Origin: Nocardia mexicana NBRC 108244
Lineage (GTDB): Bacteria > Actinomycetota > Actinomycetes > Mycobacteriales > Mycobacteriaceae
Assembly (NCBI RefSeq): GCF_001613165.1
Contig: NZ_BDBV01000021.1
Span: 62,001 to 126,000, forward strand
Length of the DNA: 64,000 bases
Reading direction: 5' to 3'
Position numbers and translations under genes: made by a program. The stretch's first letter is position 1. Each line of letters starts with the position of its first letter. Of this stretch, positions 1 to 8,610 are shown piece after piece. The notes under the pieces are model-generated. The model made no database searches. It saw only the letters and a program-made list of their open reading frames with translations, and had not been told where the DNA came from.

Positions 1-2
1 AC

Positions 3-182
3 CACCTGGGGCGAATCGGCAGCCGCGCGATGGTCGCCTGGGGCATGCTCTTCGTCGCGGTCGGCACGTACGAGGGGATCGCGACGCACCTGCCGCAGTT
101 GTCGCGGCGACGGATAGCCGCCGCCGTCATCGGCACCTACTCGGCGGTGGTGTTGCCGGTGCTGGCCTTCCTGCTGACGTGA
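3..182 (+). CDS. C-terminal end of a membrane protein (partial)
   Basis: This is the 3' end of a gene that begins before the window. Sixty codons are open in one frame and end at TGA 180-182. The peptide has two hydrophobic stretches (around MVAWGMLFVAVG and IGTYSAVVLPVLAFLL) separated by a basic loop with SRRR. That fits the last two transmembrane helices of an integral membrane protein ending almost at the membrane face. Too little remains to name a family. The gene runs towards the next one, which is on the opposite strand. Confidence 0.6.
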   Translation, partial: HLGRIGSRAMVAWGMLFVAVGTYEGIATHLPQLSRRRIAAAVIGTYSAVVLPVLAFLLT

Positions 183-205
183 TCGGGTGCGGCATCGCCG
201 CCGAA

Positions 206-604
206 TCAGGGCCTGCTCTCGTCGGCGGCCCGATTGCGCCAGGCGGCAACGAGTTTCGCCCCCTGCTCGGCGGTGATGACGCTGTCGGCGATTCCGGCGG
301 CGACCGCCTCCTGGACGCAGGCATCGGCCAGGCCCGGCATCGTCACCGAAACACCCTCCCGCGCAGGGGGTCCCGGATCCGGGCCGAGACCGGCGTAGCC
401 GTATTCGACGTGCTGGGGGCGAATGGAGACCGTCGTCTCGTCGGCGTGGCCGAGCGGTGCGGTGGCCAGGCGCACGATCAGGTGCTCGGAGCCGAAATCC
501 ACCACCGTGCCGTGCGCGCCGTGGACGCAGCGCGGGTTGCCGCACGGCGCGTGCACGGTGACGGGATCGCCGATCCCGAGCTGCCAGCCGTAACGATCCA
601 GCAA
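206..604 (-). CDS. Hypothetical protein, TTG start
   Basis: A 132-residue reading frame with the third-position GC bias of its neighbours. I place the start at TTG (602-604) because a strong Shine-Dalgarno (AGGAGGG) lies about 8-10 bases upstream and no ATG is better placed. The N-terminal half has a beta-rich pattern with two cysteines in GNPRCVHG, a little like a small barrel domain (GDPVTVHAP, GTVVDFGSEHLIVRL). The C-terminal half is predicted helical and ends with a basic tail. I do not recognise a family and can see no catalytic motif. It converges with the partial membrane gene at the window edge. Confidence 0.5.
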   Translation of the reverse strand: MLDRYGWQLGIGDPVTVHAPCGNPRCVHGAHGTVVDFGSEHLIVRLATAPLGHADETTVSIRPQHVEYGYAGLGPDPGPPAREGVSVTMPGLADACVQEAVAAGIADSVITAEQGAKLVAAWRNRAADESRP

Positions 605-764
605 GGGATGCTCCCTCCTGTCACGCCGCGACGGAGGCAGCCGAGTGCGGCGTGGCCTGTCCGTTTCCTGTAGTGAACCACGACGTATCCGTGTGCCGCA
701 GCGTTTCGCGGTGCGTAATCCCTTGGTGCGGAACAGTTCACAAGATCACCGCGCCGGGTAGGGG

Positions 765-1619
765 TCAGACCGGAACGAGGTCGGCCAGGCCCGACAGTGG
801 CCCCGGCAGGCCCGCCAGATGCTTCTTGACCCCGGTCGCCACGGGATTGGGGGTCTCGGCCCGCAGCCGGTCCAGCTCGGTCTGCATGGTGTCGACGGTA
901 TCTCGGTAGCAGGCGTCGACCACATCGGGATTATCCGGATCGCCCGGCTCCGTCGACCAGTCCAGCGGCGGCAGGAAGCTGACCTGCACCGTGGCGGGCA
1001 GCGGGATCTGCGGCAGGATCGGAGCCACCCCGAACGGCACACCCACCGTGTAGGGAAAGACCTTGGCGCGCAGCAACTTGTTCAACTGCAGCAGCCGGGC
1101 GGTGCGCTCGCCGCGGCTGACGATGAAGATGGAATCGTGCCCGCCGTTGGCGACCGCGGGAATGACCGGGATCCCGAGTTCCAGTGCGAGCCTGACGAAT
1201 CCCTTGCGACCGGCGAAGTCGATCTTGCCGCGGTCGGACCACGGGCGGCAGGCCTCCCAGTCGCCGCCCGGGTACACCATCACCGCGCCGCCGTCCTTCA
1301 GTCCGGCGGTGGCCGCCTCCCGGGATGCGGGGAGCACACCGAAGTCGCGCAGGCTGTCACCGAGAAATGGTGCGCGCAAAAGGATTTCGTGCGCGACGCC
1401 GTAGGTGGGCTCGTCCGGTCTGTGGTCCATCATCGCCATGAAGGTGATCCACACCTCGGGCGCCCAGTAGATCGACGAGTGGTTGCCGATGACCAGCGCC
1501 GGGCCGGAGGTCGGGAGATGTTCGACGCCGGTGACCGTCGGCGTGAAGTAGTTGACGTAGGCCCGCGCCAGGGGGAGCAGCGGGTGGTTCGGGTCCGGGA
1601 TCTGCCGGGGGTTGCTCAT
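765..1619 (-). CDS. Lysophospholipid acyltransferase family protein (PlsC-like)
   Basis: A 284-residue protein resembling actinobacterial glycerolipid acyltransferases, which move an acyl group from acyl-CoA or ACP to a lysophospholipid or diacylglycerol-type acceptor at the membrane. The block GNHSSIYWAPEV (residues 45-56) matches the NHxxxxD acyltransferase motif, but position 52, normally Asp, is Trp. A second block, VYPGGDWEACRPW (115-127), resembles the FPEG/YPGG acceptor-binding motif, and PVIPAV (151-156) is typical of the fold. I chose the ATG at 1619 because an AGGA lies 11 bases upstream and the reading frame before it looks non-coding. The exact acceptor is unknown. The missing Asp makes activity less certain, although Glu55 is nearby. 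Confidence 0.8.
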   Translation of the reverse strand: MSNPRQIPDPNHPLLPLARAYVNYFTPTVTGVEHLPTSGPALVIGNHSSIYWAPEVWITFMAMMDHRPDEPTYGVAHEILLRAPFLGDSLRDFGVLPASREAATAGLKDGGAVMVYPGGDWEACRPWSDRGKIDFAGRKGFVRLALELGIPVIPAVANGGHDSIFIVSRGERTARLLQLNKLLRAKVFPYTVGVPFGVAPILPQIPLPATVQVSFLPPLDWSTEPGDPDNPDVVDACYRDTVDTMQTELDRLRAETPNPVATGVKKHLAGLPGPLSGLADLVPV

Positions 1620-1832
1620 GTGCCATCCTGTCTGTCGTGTCGCCGGTGGACGGCGGCACACGACGACCGGCCCGGCACCGAAATGGTGGCGAGCGGAACC
1701 GAATTGCCCCTTGGTCACATCCCCGTTGATATTCCCTGTTGGCCGCGCGTGCGCGAACCGGCACGGTGCATACGCATCGTCTGCCCGACCGATGCCGATC
1801 ACCGTCCTCCTGCACTGCCGACGGTATCAAAA

Positions 1833-1846
1833 CAAGCAAATGCTTG
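1833..1846. promoter_or_regulatory. Candidate operator palindrome upstream of the acyltransferase
   Basis: A short dyad, CAAGCA-AA-TGCTTG, with perfect 6-bp arms. It lies in the upstream region of the minus-strand acyltransferase and just after the stop of the metallo-beta-lactamase gene. Its size suits a TetR- or MarR-type regulator. It shares the TGCTT/AAGCA half-site with the palindrome before the first carboxylic acid reductase. No regulator has been linked to it. Confidence 0.3.
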
Positions 1847-1883
1847 GTGATGAATGTGCGAAACCCAACATCGGCCGTAACCG

Positions 1884-2504
1884 TCAGTGGCCGCGCTTGA
1901 TCCACTCCGTCAGGTGGGGGGCCTCGCCGCCGATGGTGGTGGAGTCGCCGTGGCCGGTGTGCACGACCGTGGCCGCGGGGAGTGTGAGGAGGCGGGTGCG
2001 GATGGACTCGATGATGGTGGGGAAGTGCGAATAGGAGCGCCCCGTGGCGCCCGGGCCGCCCGAGAAGAGGGTGTCGCCGGTGAAGACCACATCCTCGGCC
2101 GGCAGATACAGGCAGCAGCAGCCCGGTGCGTGCCCGGGCGTGTGCAGCACCCGGATCTCGGTGTCGCCGACCGGGATTCGCTGATCGTGGACTAGCGGAC
2201 GGTAGTCGACGGTCGGATGCACGGCGCGCCAGAGCACGTTGTCGGCGGGGTGCAGCCAGATCGGCGCCCCGACCGCCGCCGCCACCTCCGGGGCGACGTT
2301 GATGTGGTCGTTGTGGGCGTGCGTGCAGACGACCGCGGTGACGGTCCGCCCGGCGACGGCGTCGAGTATCGGCGCGGGATCGTGGGCGGCGTCGATGATC
2401 ACCGCCTCGTCGTCGGTGCCGACCACCCAGACGTTGTTGTCGACATCCCAGCTCCCGCCGTCCAATTCGAACTTCCCGGAGGTGACGACGCGCTGGATGT
2501 TCAC
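1884..2504 (-). CDS. Metallo-beta-lactamase fold hydrolase partnered with MscR
   Basis: A 206-residue glyoxalase-II-like hydrolase. The zinc motif THAHNDH is at residues 61-67, with further metal ligands at His125 (HTPGHAPG), Asp144 (FTGDTLF) and His185 (VHTGHGD). The GTG start at 2504 overlaps the stop of mscR as GTGA, so the two genes are translationally coupled. The same pair occurs in mycobacteria, where MscR is followed by a metallo-beta-lactamase protein. By inference it hydrolyses a mycothiol thioester such as S-formylmycothiol, completing formaldehyde oxidation to formate and freeing mycothiol. The upstream extension of this frame overlaps mscR and is not coding. Confidence 0.85.
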   Translation of the reverse strand: MNIQRVVTSGKFELDGGSWDVDNNVWVVGTDDEAVIIDAAHDPAPILDAVAGRTVTAVVCTHAHNDHINVAPEVAAAVGAPIWLHPADNVLWRAVHPTVDYRPLVHDQRIPVGDTEIRVLHTPGHAPGCCCLYLPAEDVVFTGDTLFSGGPGATGRSYSHFPTIIESIRTRLLTLPAATVVHTGHGDSTTIGGEAPHLTEWIKRGH

Positions 2505-3583
2505 AGCACCACCACCGAGCGCAGCACGTCGCCGTTGTGCATGGTGGTGAAGGACTGCTCCACCCCGTCGAGCAGAATGCGTTCGCTGACAAAGCGTTCC
2601 AGCGGCAGGCGGCCCTGGCGGTAGAGGTCCAGCAGCATCGGGAAGTCGCGCTCGGGCAGGCAGTCGCCGTACCACGAGGACTTCAGCGAGCCGCCGTGGG
2701 AGAAGAAGTCGATCAGCGGCATCTCGAGGCGCATGTCGGGGGTGGGGACGCCGACGAGCACCACGGTCCCGGCCAGGTCGCGCGCGTAGAAGGCCTGCTT
2801 CCAGGTCTCCGGGCGGCCGACCGCGTCGATCACCACGTCGGCGCCGAAGCCGTCGGTCAGTTCCTGGATGCGCTCGACGATATCGTCGCCGGATTCGAGC
2901 GTGTGGGTGGCGCCGAGTTCGGTGGCCCACTGCAGTTTTCGCGGATCCCGGTCGACGGCGATGATCGTGGTGGCCCCCGCCAGGCGCGCCCCGGCGATGG
3001 CCGCGTCACCGACGCCGCCGCAGCCGAGCACCGCCACCGAATCGCCGTAGCGCACGTTGCCGGTGTTGATGGCGGCGCCGAGCCCCGCCATCACACCGCA
3101 GCCGAGCAGCCCGGCCACCGCCGGGTCGGTCTCCGGATCGATGACGGTGCACTGGCCCTCGTGCACCAGCGTCTTGTCGGCGAAGGCGCCGATGCCGAGC
3201 GCGGGGGTCAGGACGGTGCCGTCGGCCAGCGTCATCGGGCGGCTCGCATTGTGGGTGCTGAAGCAGTACCACGGCTTTCCGCGCTTGCAGGCCCGGCAGG
3301 CGCCGCAGACGGCGCGCCAGTTCAGCAGCACATGATCGCCGGACTGCACGTGGGTGACCGCGTCGCCGACGGTCTCCACGACGCCCGCGGCCTCGTGGCC
3401 GAGCAGGAACGGGAACTCGTCGTTGATGCCGCCCTCGCGATAGGTCAGGTCGGTGTGGCAGACCCCGCACGCCAGCACCCGCACCACCACGTCGTGCGGA
3501 CCCGGGTCGGGAATGACGATGTCGACGATCTCGACCGGCGCACCCTCGCTGCGGGCGACGACTCCGCGGACCTTCTGGGACAT
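2501..3583 (-). CDS. mscR: S-(hydroxymethyl)mycothiol dehydrogenase (mycothiol-dependent formaldehyde dehydrogenase)
   Basis: A 360-residue zinc-dependent medium-chain alcohol dehydrogenase. Catalytic zinc ligands are visible in GVCHTD (Cys42, His43) and GHEAAG (His63, Glu64). The structural zinc cysteines are in the [15 protein letters not shown] block (about 93-107). The nucleotide-binding glycines are in [10 protein letters not shown]. It oxidises the adduct of formaldehyde with mycothiol, and MscR also has S-nitrosomycothiol reductase activity. The ATG at 3583 has an AGGAG 6-8 bases upstream. It is the first gene of a two-gene operon with the metallo-beta-lactamase protein, overlapping it by 4 bases. 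Mycothiol use supports an actinobacterial host. Confidence 0.93.
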   Translation of the reverse strand: MSQKVRGVVARSEGAPVEIVDIVIPDPGPHDVVVRVLACGVCHTDLTYREGGINDEFPFLLGHEAAGVVETVGDAVTHVQSGDHVLLNWRAVCGACRACKRGKPWYCFSTHNASRPMTLADGTVLTPALGIGAFADKTLVHEGQCTVIDPETDPAVAGLLGCGVMAGLGAAINTGNVRYGDSVAVLGCGGVGDAAIAGARLAGATTIIAVDRDPRKLQWATELGATHTLESGDDIVERIQELTDGFGADVVIDAVGRPETWKQAFYARDLAGTVVLVGVPTPDMRLEMPLIDFFSHGGSLKSSWYGDCLPERDFPMLLDLYRQGRLPLERFVSERILLDGVEQSFTTMHNGDVLRSVVVL

Positions 3584-3829
3584 GGCACTCTCCTAACGCT
3601 GACACCGTCGTCGCACCGCGCCCCGGGGATCGCCCGGCTCGCCACGTGCGAACCCACCACACGGGATCGTAACCGCGGCTGTCGCACTCTCGTGCCGGGA
3701 TGCGACAAGGCCCAGCGCACCGCCGGGTTTCCGACGACATCGGCGTCCAAACAGATGTGCTGCCTGTCCTGCCGCCGTCCGGACGCGGCTGCCGACCCCG
3801 CGGCGTGCGCCGCTGTTGTTCGCGCTCCG

Positions 3830-4390
3830 CTAGGCGGGCGCCGCGGCGCGCAGCACCTCGAGGAATGCCCGCATCCACTGCGGGTGGTCGGGCCAGGCGC
3901 GGCCGGTGACGATCCGGCCGTCGACATGGTCCGGGCTGTCCACCCACCGGCCGCCCGCCGCGGCGATATCGGGTTCGAGTTGCGGGTAGGCGCTGCAGCT
4001 GCGGTCGCGCAGGGCGCCGATCGCGGCGAGGATCAGCGGGCCGTGGCACAGCGCGGCGATGGGCTTGCCCGCGTCGACGAAGTGCTGGGCCAGGAGCTGG
4101 CAGTCCTTGTTGCCGCGCAGGTATTCCGGTGCGCGGCCGCCCGGAATCACCAGTGCCGCATAGCGTTCCGGATCGACCTCGGCGAATGCCAGGTCGGCGG
4201 GCCAGGTTCGGCCGGGCTTCTCGGTGTAGGTGTCGAAGCCCGGCGCGAAATCGTGCACGACGAACTGCAACTGCTTGCGGGACGGAGCGGCGATATCGAC
4301 CTCGTAGCCCTCCTCCAGCAGGCGTTGATACGGATACATGACCTCGAGATCCTCGGCGGCGTCCCCGGTGATCACAAGCACCTTCGTCAT
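3830..4390 (-). CDS. DJ-1/PfpI family protein
   Basis: A 186-residue protein of the DJ-1/PfpI superfamily (class I amidotransferase-like fold). The nucleophile elbow AALCHGP places the reactive Cys at 115 next to His116. Glu15 sits where the family has its conserved acidic residue, and VIPGGRAPEYLR (81-92) is the typical PfpI signature. Members act as proteases, glyoxalases or deglycases; which one applies cannot be told here. The ATG at 4390 has GGAGGTGA 6-13 bases upstream; the longer frame to 4486 lacks such support. It follows mscR on the same strand after about 240 bases, so a role in reactive-carbonyl defence is plausible but inferred. Confidence 0.88.
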   Translation of the reverse strand: MTKVLVITGDAAEDLEVMYPYQRLLEEGYEVDIAAPSRKQLQFVVHDFAPGFDTYTEKPGRTWPADLAFAEVDPERYAALVIPGGRAPEYLRGNKDCQLLAQHFVDAGKPIAALCHGPLILAAIGALRDRSCSAYPQLEPDIAAAGGRWVDSPDHVDGRIVTGRAWPDHPQWMRAFLEVLRAAAPA

Positions 4391-4591
4391 GGCGCTCACC
4401 TCCGGATCGATCGTAGCGAAATCGGCGGTGGGTTCGAGCCTTTCCGGCGCACCTCCGATACCGTGTGCGAGCCGGGCAAACTGCACAAAAGGCCCAGCGT
4501 GACGTACGCCTCAATCGTCTCTAGCTCGATGGATGGCGCGGCGCGGCGTGACCTGCTTGACACTGTGGCGGGAGCGGGACGACCGTAGAGA

Positions 4592-4606
4592 TGCTTAGTG
4601 CAAGCA
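4592..4606. promoter_or_regulatory. Candidate operator palindrome upstream of the first carboxylic acid reductase
   Basis: The dyad TGCTT-AGTGC-AAGCA lies about 80 bases before the ATG of the first carboxylic acid reductase gene, within a 295-base spacer that also contains a TTGACA. The layout suits a MarR- or TetR-type repressor site. No cognate regulator lies next to it, and the assignment rests on symmetry and position only. Confidence 0.35.
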
Positions 4607-4685
4607 ACTATTTCTGAGGGCGGGACGCGGAGTCCCGCATGCATCGACTGTCGGGTTTCTGTCGGACTATTCGGAGAGGTCGGGG

Positions 4686-7600
4686 ATGGACATCTTGGGG
4701 ATGGAGGTCGAGGAAGCGGATGCGGAACTGGTACGTCGGGCTACCGACCTGATCGAGCACGACGCACAGATTCGCGCCGCACTCCCGAGCGATGCGGTGG
4801 GCGAGGCCGTGCAGCGGCCGGATATGCCGTTGGCGCAGGTGGTGGCGACGATCATGGAGGGCTACGCCGATCGTCCCGCGCTCGGCGGGCGCGCGGTCGA
4901 GTTCGTCGCCGACGACACCGGTCTCAGGTACAGCCGGTTGCTGCCCCGGTTCGACACCGTCACCTACGGTGAGCTGTGGCAGCGGGTGCGCGCGCTCACC
5001 GCCGCGTGGCACCATGATTCCGAACAACCCACGCGGGCAGGCGATTTCGTCGCGATTCTCGGTTTCACCAGCATCGATTACACGACCGTGGATCTGGCCT
5101 GCACCTGCCTGGGCGCCGTCTCCGTGCCGCTGCAGGCCGGTGCGTCGCTGGCGCAACTGACGCCGATCGTCATGGAGACCGAGCCGCGCGTGCTCGCCGC
5201 CGATGTCGAACAGCTCGATGCCGCAGTCGATTTGGCGCTTGCCGCCGACTCGGTGCGCTCGCTGATCGTATTCGACTACTACGCCGAGGACGACGGCCAC
5301 CGCGCCGCGCTCGAGTCCGCTCGTGATCGGTTGGCGGACAGCACGGTTCGCGTCGAGACCCTCGACGCGGTATTCGCCGCCGGGCGCGAGCTCCCGGCGG
5401 CGCCGCTGCACACCGGCGGCGGCGAGGACGATGTGTCGCTGCTCATCTACACCTCCGGAAGTACCGGTACTCCCAAGGGCGCCATCTATCCCGAGCGGCT
5501 GGTCGCGCGGATGTGGCGCACCGGGCCGATGCCTGCCATCGGCCTCAGTTACATGCCGATGAGCCACATCGCCGGCCGGGCCTCGCTGACGACCTGCCTG
5601 GCCTCCGGCGGCACCGTGTACTTCGCCGCGCGCAGCGATATGTCGACGCTGTTCGAGGACATCGCGCTGGCGCGCCCGACGCTACTGTTCTTCGTTCCGC
5701 GCGTGTGCGACATGGTTTTCCAGCGTTTCCGCAGCGAGGTGGACCGTACGGTCGCGGCGGGGACCGATCCTGCGACGGCCGAGCGTGAGGTGAAAGCCGA
5801 ACTGCGCGAACACTTCCTGGGCGGCCGCTTCCTCATCGCGCTGTGCGGCAGCGCGCCGCTGTCGGCCGAGATGCGCACCTTCATGGAGTCGGTGCTCGAG
5901 CTGACGATCCTCGACGGCTACGGCGCCACGGAGACCGGCGGCGGCGTGCTGCTCAACAATCAGCTGCAGCGCCCGCCGGTCATCGACTACAAGCTGGTGG
6001 ACGTCCCCGAACTGGGGTACTTCGGCACCGACAAGCCTTATCCGCGTGGTGAATTGGTGATCAAGGCGGAGACGCTGGTGCCCGGCTACTACAAGCGGCC
6101 GGAGCTGAATGCGGAGATCTTCGACGCCGACGGCTTCTACCGGACCGGCGACGTCATGGCCGAGATCGAGCCGGACCGGCTGATCTACGTCGATCGCCGC
6201 AACAATGTGCTCAAGTTGTCGCAGGGCGAGTTCGTGGCGGTGTCGAAGCTGGAGGCCGTCTACACCTCGAGCCCGCTGATCCGCCAGATCTACGCCTACG
6301 GCTCCAGCGAGCGCGCCTACCTGCTGGCGGTGATCGTGCCGACCGCCGACGCCGTGGCCGCGCATCCGGACGTCGCCGACCTGAAGGAGGCCATAGGGGA
6401 GTCGCTGCAGCAGGTCGCTCGGGACGCGCAACTGAATTCCTACGAGATCCCGCGCGATTTCCTGCTGGAGACCGAGCCGTTCAGCATGGACAACGGACTG
6501 CTGTCGGGAATCGGAAAACTGCTGCGGCCCAAGCTGAAGGACCGCTACGGCGCGCAACTCGAGCAGCGCTACGACGAACTCGACCGCGAACAGCAGGACG
6601 AACTGCACGCGCTGCGCGGCGCCGCGGTGGACCTGCCGGTGCTGGAGACGGTGGGCCGGGCGGCGCGGGCCCTGCTCGGCTGCGCGACGACCGAGCTGCG
6701 GCCGGACGCCCACTTCGCAGACCTGGGCGGTGATTCGCTGTCGGCGCTGTCGCTGTCGACCCTGCTGCAGGAGATCTTCGGCGTCGAGGTGCCGGTAGGC
6801 GTGATCCACAGCCCGGCCACCGATCTGCGGCGGCTGGCCGAGTACATCGAATCCGAGCAGCGGTCCGGCGGACAGCGGCCCACGGCCGCGTCCGTGCACG
6901 GCGGCGACGGCGAAATCCGGGCCGCGGACCTGACATTGGACAAGTTCATCGATGCGGTCACGCTGGCGGCCGCGGCGGATCTGCCCCGCGCGCCGCACCC
7001 GCCGCGCACGGTGCTGCTGACCGGTGCCAACGGCTATCTCGGCCGGTTCCTGTGCCTGGAATGGCTGGAGCGCCTGCACGATTCGGGCGGGACATTGATC
7101 TGCGTGGTCCGCGGCAACGATGCGGCCGCGGCGCGCGAGCGGCTGGACGAGGTGTTCGACAGCGGCGATCCGGAGCTGCTGCGGCGCTACCGAGAGCTGG
7201 CCGAGGGCACGCTTGAAGTACTGTCCGGTGATATCGGCGAGCCGAATTTCGGTGTGGGCGAGGATGTTTGGCGGCGCCTGACGGAGTCGGTCGACCTGAT
7301 CGTGCATCCGGCCGCACTGGTGAACCACGTGCTGCCCTACGACCAGTTGTTCGGCCCTAACGTGGTCGGCACCGCCGAGGTGATCCGGCTGGCCCTGACC
7401 GCGCGGCTGAAGCCGGTGACCTACCTGTCGACGGTGGGGGTGGCCGATCAGGTGGATCCGGAGGTGTTCACCGAGGACGGGGACATTCGGGAGATCAGCG
7501 CCGTGCGGGCGCTGGGCGACGGGTACGCCAACGGGTACGGCAACAGCAAGTGGGCCGGTGAGGTGCTGCTGCGCGAGGCATACGACTGGTGCGGGCTGCC

Positions 7601-8195
7601 GGTGGCGGTGTTCCGGTCGGACATGATCCTCGCGCACAGCCGCTATGCGGGACAGTTCAATCTGCCCGACATGTTCACCCGGCTGCTGCTCAGCGTGCTG
7701 GCGACGGGCGTGGCGCCGAAGTCGTTCTACGAGACCGACGCCGAGGGCAATCGGCAGCGCTCGCACTACGACGGTCTGCCCGCGGACTTCACCGCCGAGG
7801 CCATCACCACCCTCGGCGCGCAGGCGGGCACGGGCTACGAGACGTTCGACGTGCTCAATCCGCACGACGACGGCCTGTCGCTGGACGAGTTCGTGGACTG
7901 GCTGGTGGCCGCCGGGCATCCGATCGAGCGCATCGACGACTACGCGGAATGGTTGTCGCGCTTCGAGACTGCGCTGCGCGCCCTGCCCGAGCACCAGCGC
8001 CGCCATTCGGTGCTGCCGCTGCTGCACGCCTACGGCCGTCCCGGCGCCCCGATGCTCGGCGCCGCACTCCCGGCCAAGAAGTTCCAGGCCGCGGTGCAGC
8101 ACGCGAAGGTCGGTGCGGCCGCGGACATCCCGCACCTCGGCCCCGAACTGATCGAGAAATACGCCGACGACCTCCGCCTGCGAAACCTGCTGTAG
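4686..8195 (+). CDS. car: Carboxylic acid reductase (A-PCP-R), copy 1
   Basis: An 1169-residue carboxylic acid reductase, close to the length of the Nocardia iowensis enzyme. It reduces aryl and aliphatic acids to aldehydes with ATP and NADPH. The adenylation domain spans about 1-640 and carries the phosphate-binding loop [11 protein letters not shown] (from Tyr255) and the late motif YRTGDV. The carrier domain has LGGDSLS with the phosphopantetheine Ser at 684. The terminal thioester reductase begins with [10 protein letters not shown] (from Thr779) and has the SDR pair Tyr951/Lys955 in YGNSK. It needs a phosphopantetheinyl transferase, which is not in this window. A perfect hairpin terminator and a repeat-rich spacer follow. 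A second copy lies downstream on the same strand. Confidence 0.95.
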   Translation: MDILGMEVEEADAELVRRATDLIEHDAQIRAALPSDAVGEAVQRPDMPLAQVVATIMEGYADRPALGGRAVEFVADDTGLRYSRLLPRFDTVTYGELWQRVRALTAAWHHDSEQPTRAGDFVAILGFTSIDYTTVDLACTCLGAVSVPLQAGASLAQLTPIVMETEPRVLAADVEQLDAAVDLALAADSVRSLIVFDYYAEDDGHRAALESARDRLADSTVRVETLDAVFAAGRELPAAPLHTGGGEDDVSLLIYTSGSTGTPKGAIYPERLVARMWRTGPMPAIGLSYMPMSHIAGRASLTTCLASGGTVYFAARSDMSTLFEDIALARPTLLFFVPRVCDMVFQRFRSEVDRTVAAGTDPATAEREVKAELREHFLGGRFLIALCGSAPLSAEMRTFMESVLELTILDGYGATETGGGVLLNNQLQRPPVIDYKLVDVPELGYFGTDKPYPRGELVIKAETLVPGYYKRPELNAEIFDADGFYRTGDVMAEIEPDRLIYVDRRNNVLKLSQGEFVAVSKLEAVYTSSPLIRQIYAYGSSERAYLLAVIVPTADAVAAHPDVADLKEAIGESLQQVARDAQLNSYEIPRDFLLETEPFSMDNGLLSGIGKLLRPKLKDRYGAQLEQRYDELDREQQDELHALRGAAVDLPVLETVGRAARALLGCATTELRPDAHFADLGGDSLSALSLSTLLQEIFGVEVPVGVIHSPATDLRRLAEYIESEQRSGGQRPTAASVHGGDGEIRAADLTLDKFIDAVTLAAAADLPRAPHPPRTVLLTGANGYLGRFLCLEWLERLHDSGGTLICVVRGNDAAAARERLDEVFDSGDPELLRRYRELAEGTLEVLSGDIGEPNFGVGEDVWRRLTESVDLIVHPAALVNHVLPYDQLFGPNVVGTAEVIRLALTARLKPVTYLSTVGVADQVDPEVFTEDGDIREISAVRALGDGYANGYGNSKWAGEVLLREAYDWCGLPVAVFRSDMILAHSRYAGQFNLPDMFTRLLLSVLATGVAPKSFYETDAEGNRQRSHYDGLPADFTAEAITTLGAQAGTGYETFDVLNPHDDGLSLDEFVDWLVAAGHPIERIDDYAEWLSRFETALRALPEHQRRHSVLPLLHAYGRPGAPMLGAALPAKKFQAAVQHAKVGAAADIPHLGPELIEKYADDLRLRNLL

Positions 8196-8268
8196 GCACA
8201 CGAACTTGCCCCCGCACAACGACGTTCGGGGGTAACTGCGGGCAGTGGGCTGCCCACAGTGCGGTCGG

Positions 8269-8293
8269 CCCGCCCCGGCGATCCCGGGGCGGG
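8269..8293 (+). terminator. Rho-independent-like terminator after car copy 1
   Basis: A perfect 10-bp stem (CCCGCCCCGG / CCGGGGCGGG) with a 5-base loop, 74 bases after the stop of the first carboxylic acid reductase. There is no U-tract, as is common for high-GC actinobacterial hairpin terminators. It would end the car copy 1 transcript before the repeat spacer, suggesting that the second copy has its own promoter. Confidence 0.55.
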
Positions 8294-8301
8294 ACCACCG
8301 T

Positions 8302-8482
8302 CCCCGGCGAAAAGCGTGCCGGGGTATGAGGTGTGGCGTGTGCCGGAGGGTGTGGCGTGTGTCGGGGTATGGGGTGTGGCGTGTGCCGGAGGGTGTGGCG
8401 TGTGCCGGGGAAGGGATGTGGCGTGCGCCGAGGATGAGGGGCGGCGCCGCCATTTATTTCCCGGCATGCCTTTGGCCGGGAT
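8302..8482. repeat. Palindromic repeat pair enclosing a TGTGGCGTG tandem array
   Basis: The spacer between the two car genes holds two oppositely oriented copies of a short palindromic unit. One is at 8302-8324 (arms CCCCGGC / GCCGGGG around GAAAAGCGT). The other is at 8457-8482 (CCCGGCATGCC, TTT, GGCCGGGATCC). Between them are five copies of TGTGGCGTG starting at 8332, 8351, 8375, 8394 and 8417, spaced 19, 24, 19 and 23 bases: a roughly 43-base unit repeated twice. Related palindromes occur near 46.95 kb and 50.4 kb. No gene is seen from 8196 to 8610. Confidence 0.7.
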
Positions 8483-8532
8483 CCCTCCTCATGTCTTGAC
8501 ATTCGTGCTTGGGCCCGGTGGTCTAGTGTCAG

Positions 8533-8543
8533 GTTAAGTTAAC
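8533..8543. promoter_or_regulatory. Short palindrome before car copy 2
   Basis: An 11-base perfect dyad GTTAA-G-TTAAC, 68 bases upstream of the chosen ATG of the second carboxylic acid reductase and downstream of a TTGACA at about 8506. It could be an operator at that gene's own promoter. A matching -10 element at correct spacing was not clear, so this is tentative. Confidence 0.3.
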
Positions 8544-8610
8544 GGTGATACTGGCTTGGCGACTGCGTGAAGTACTCGGAGTGCAGTCGAAAGGGCGAGG
8601 GAGGACGGTC

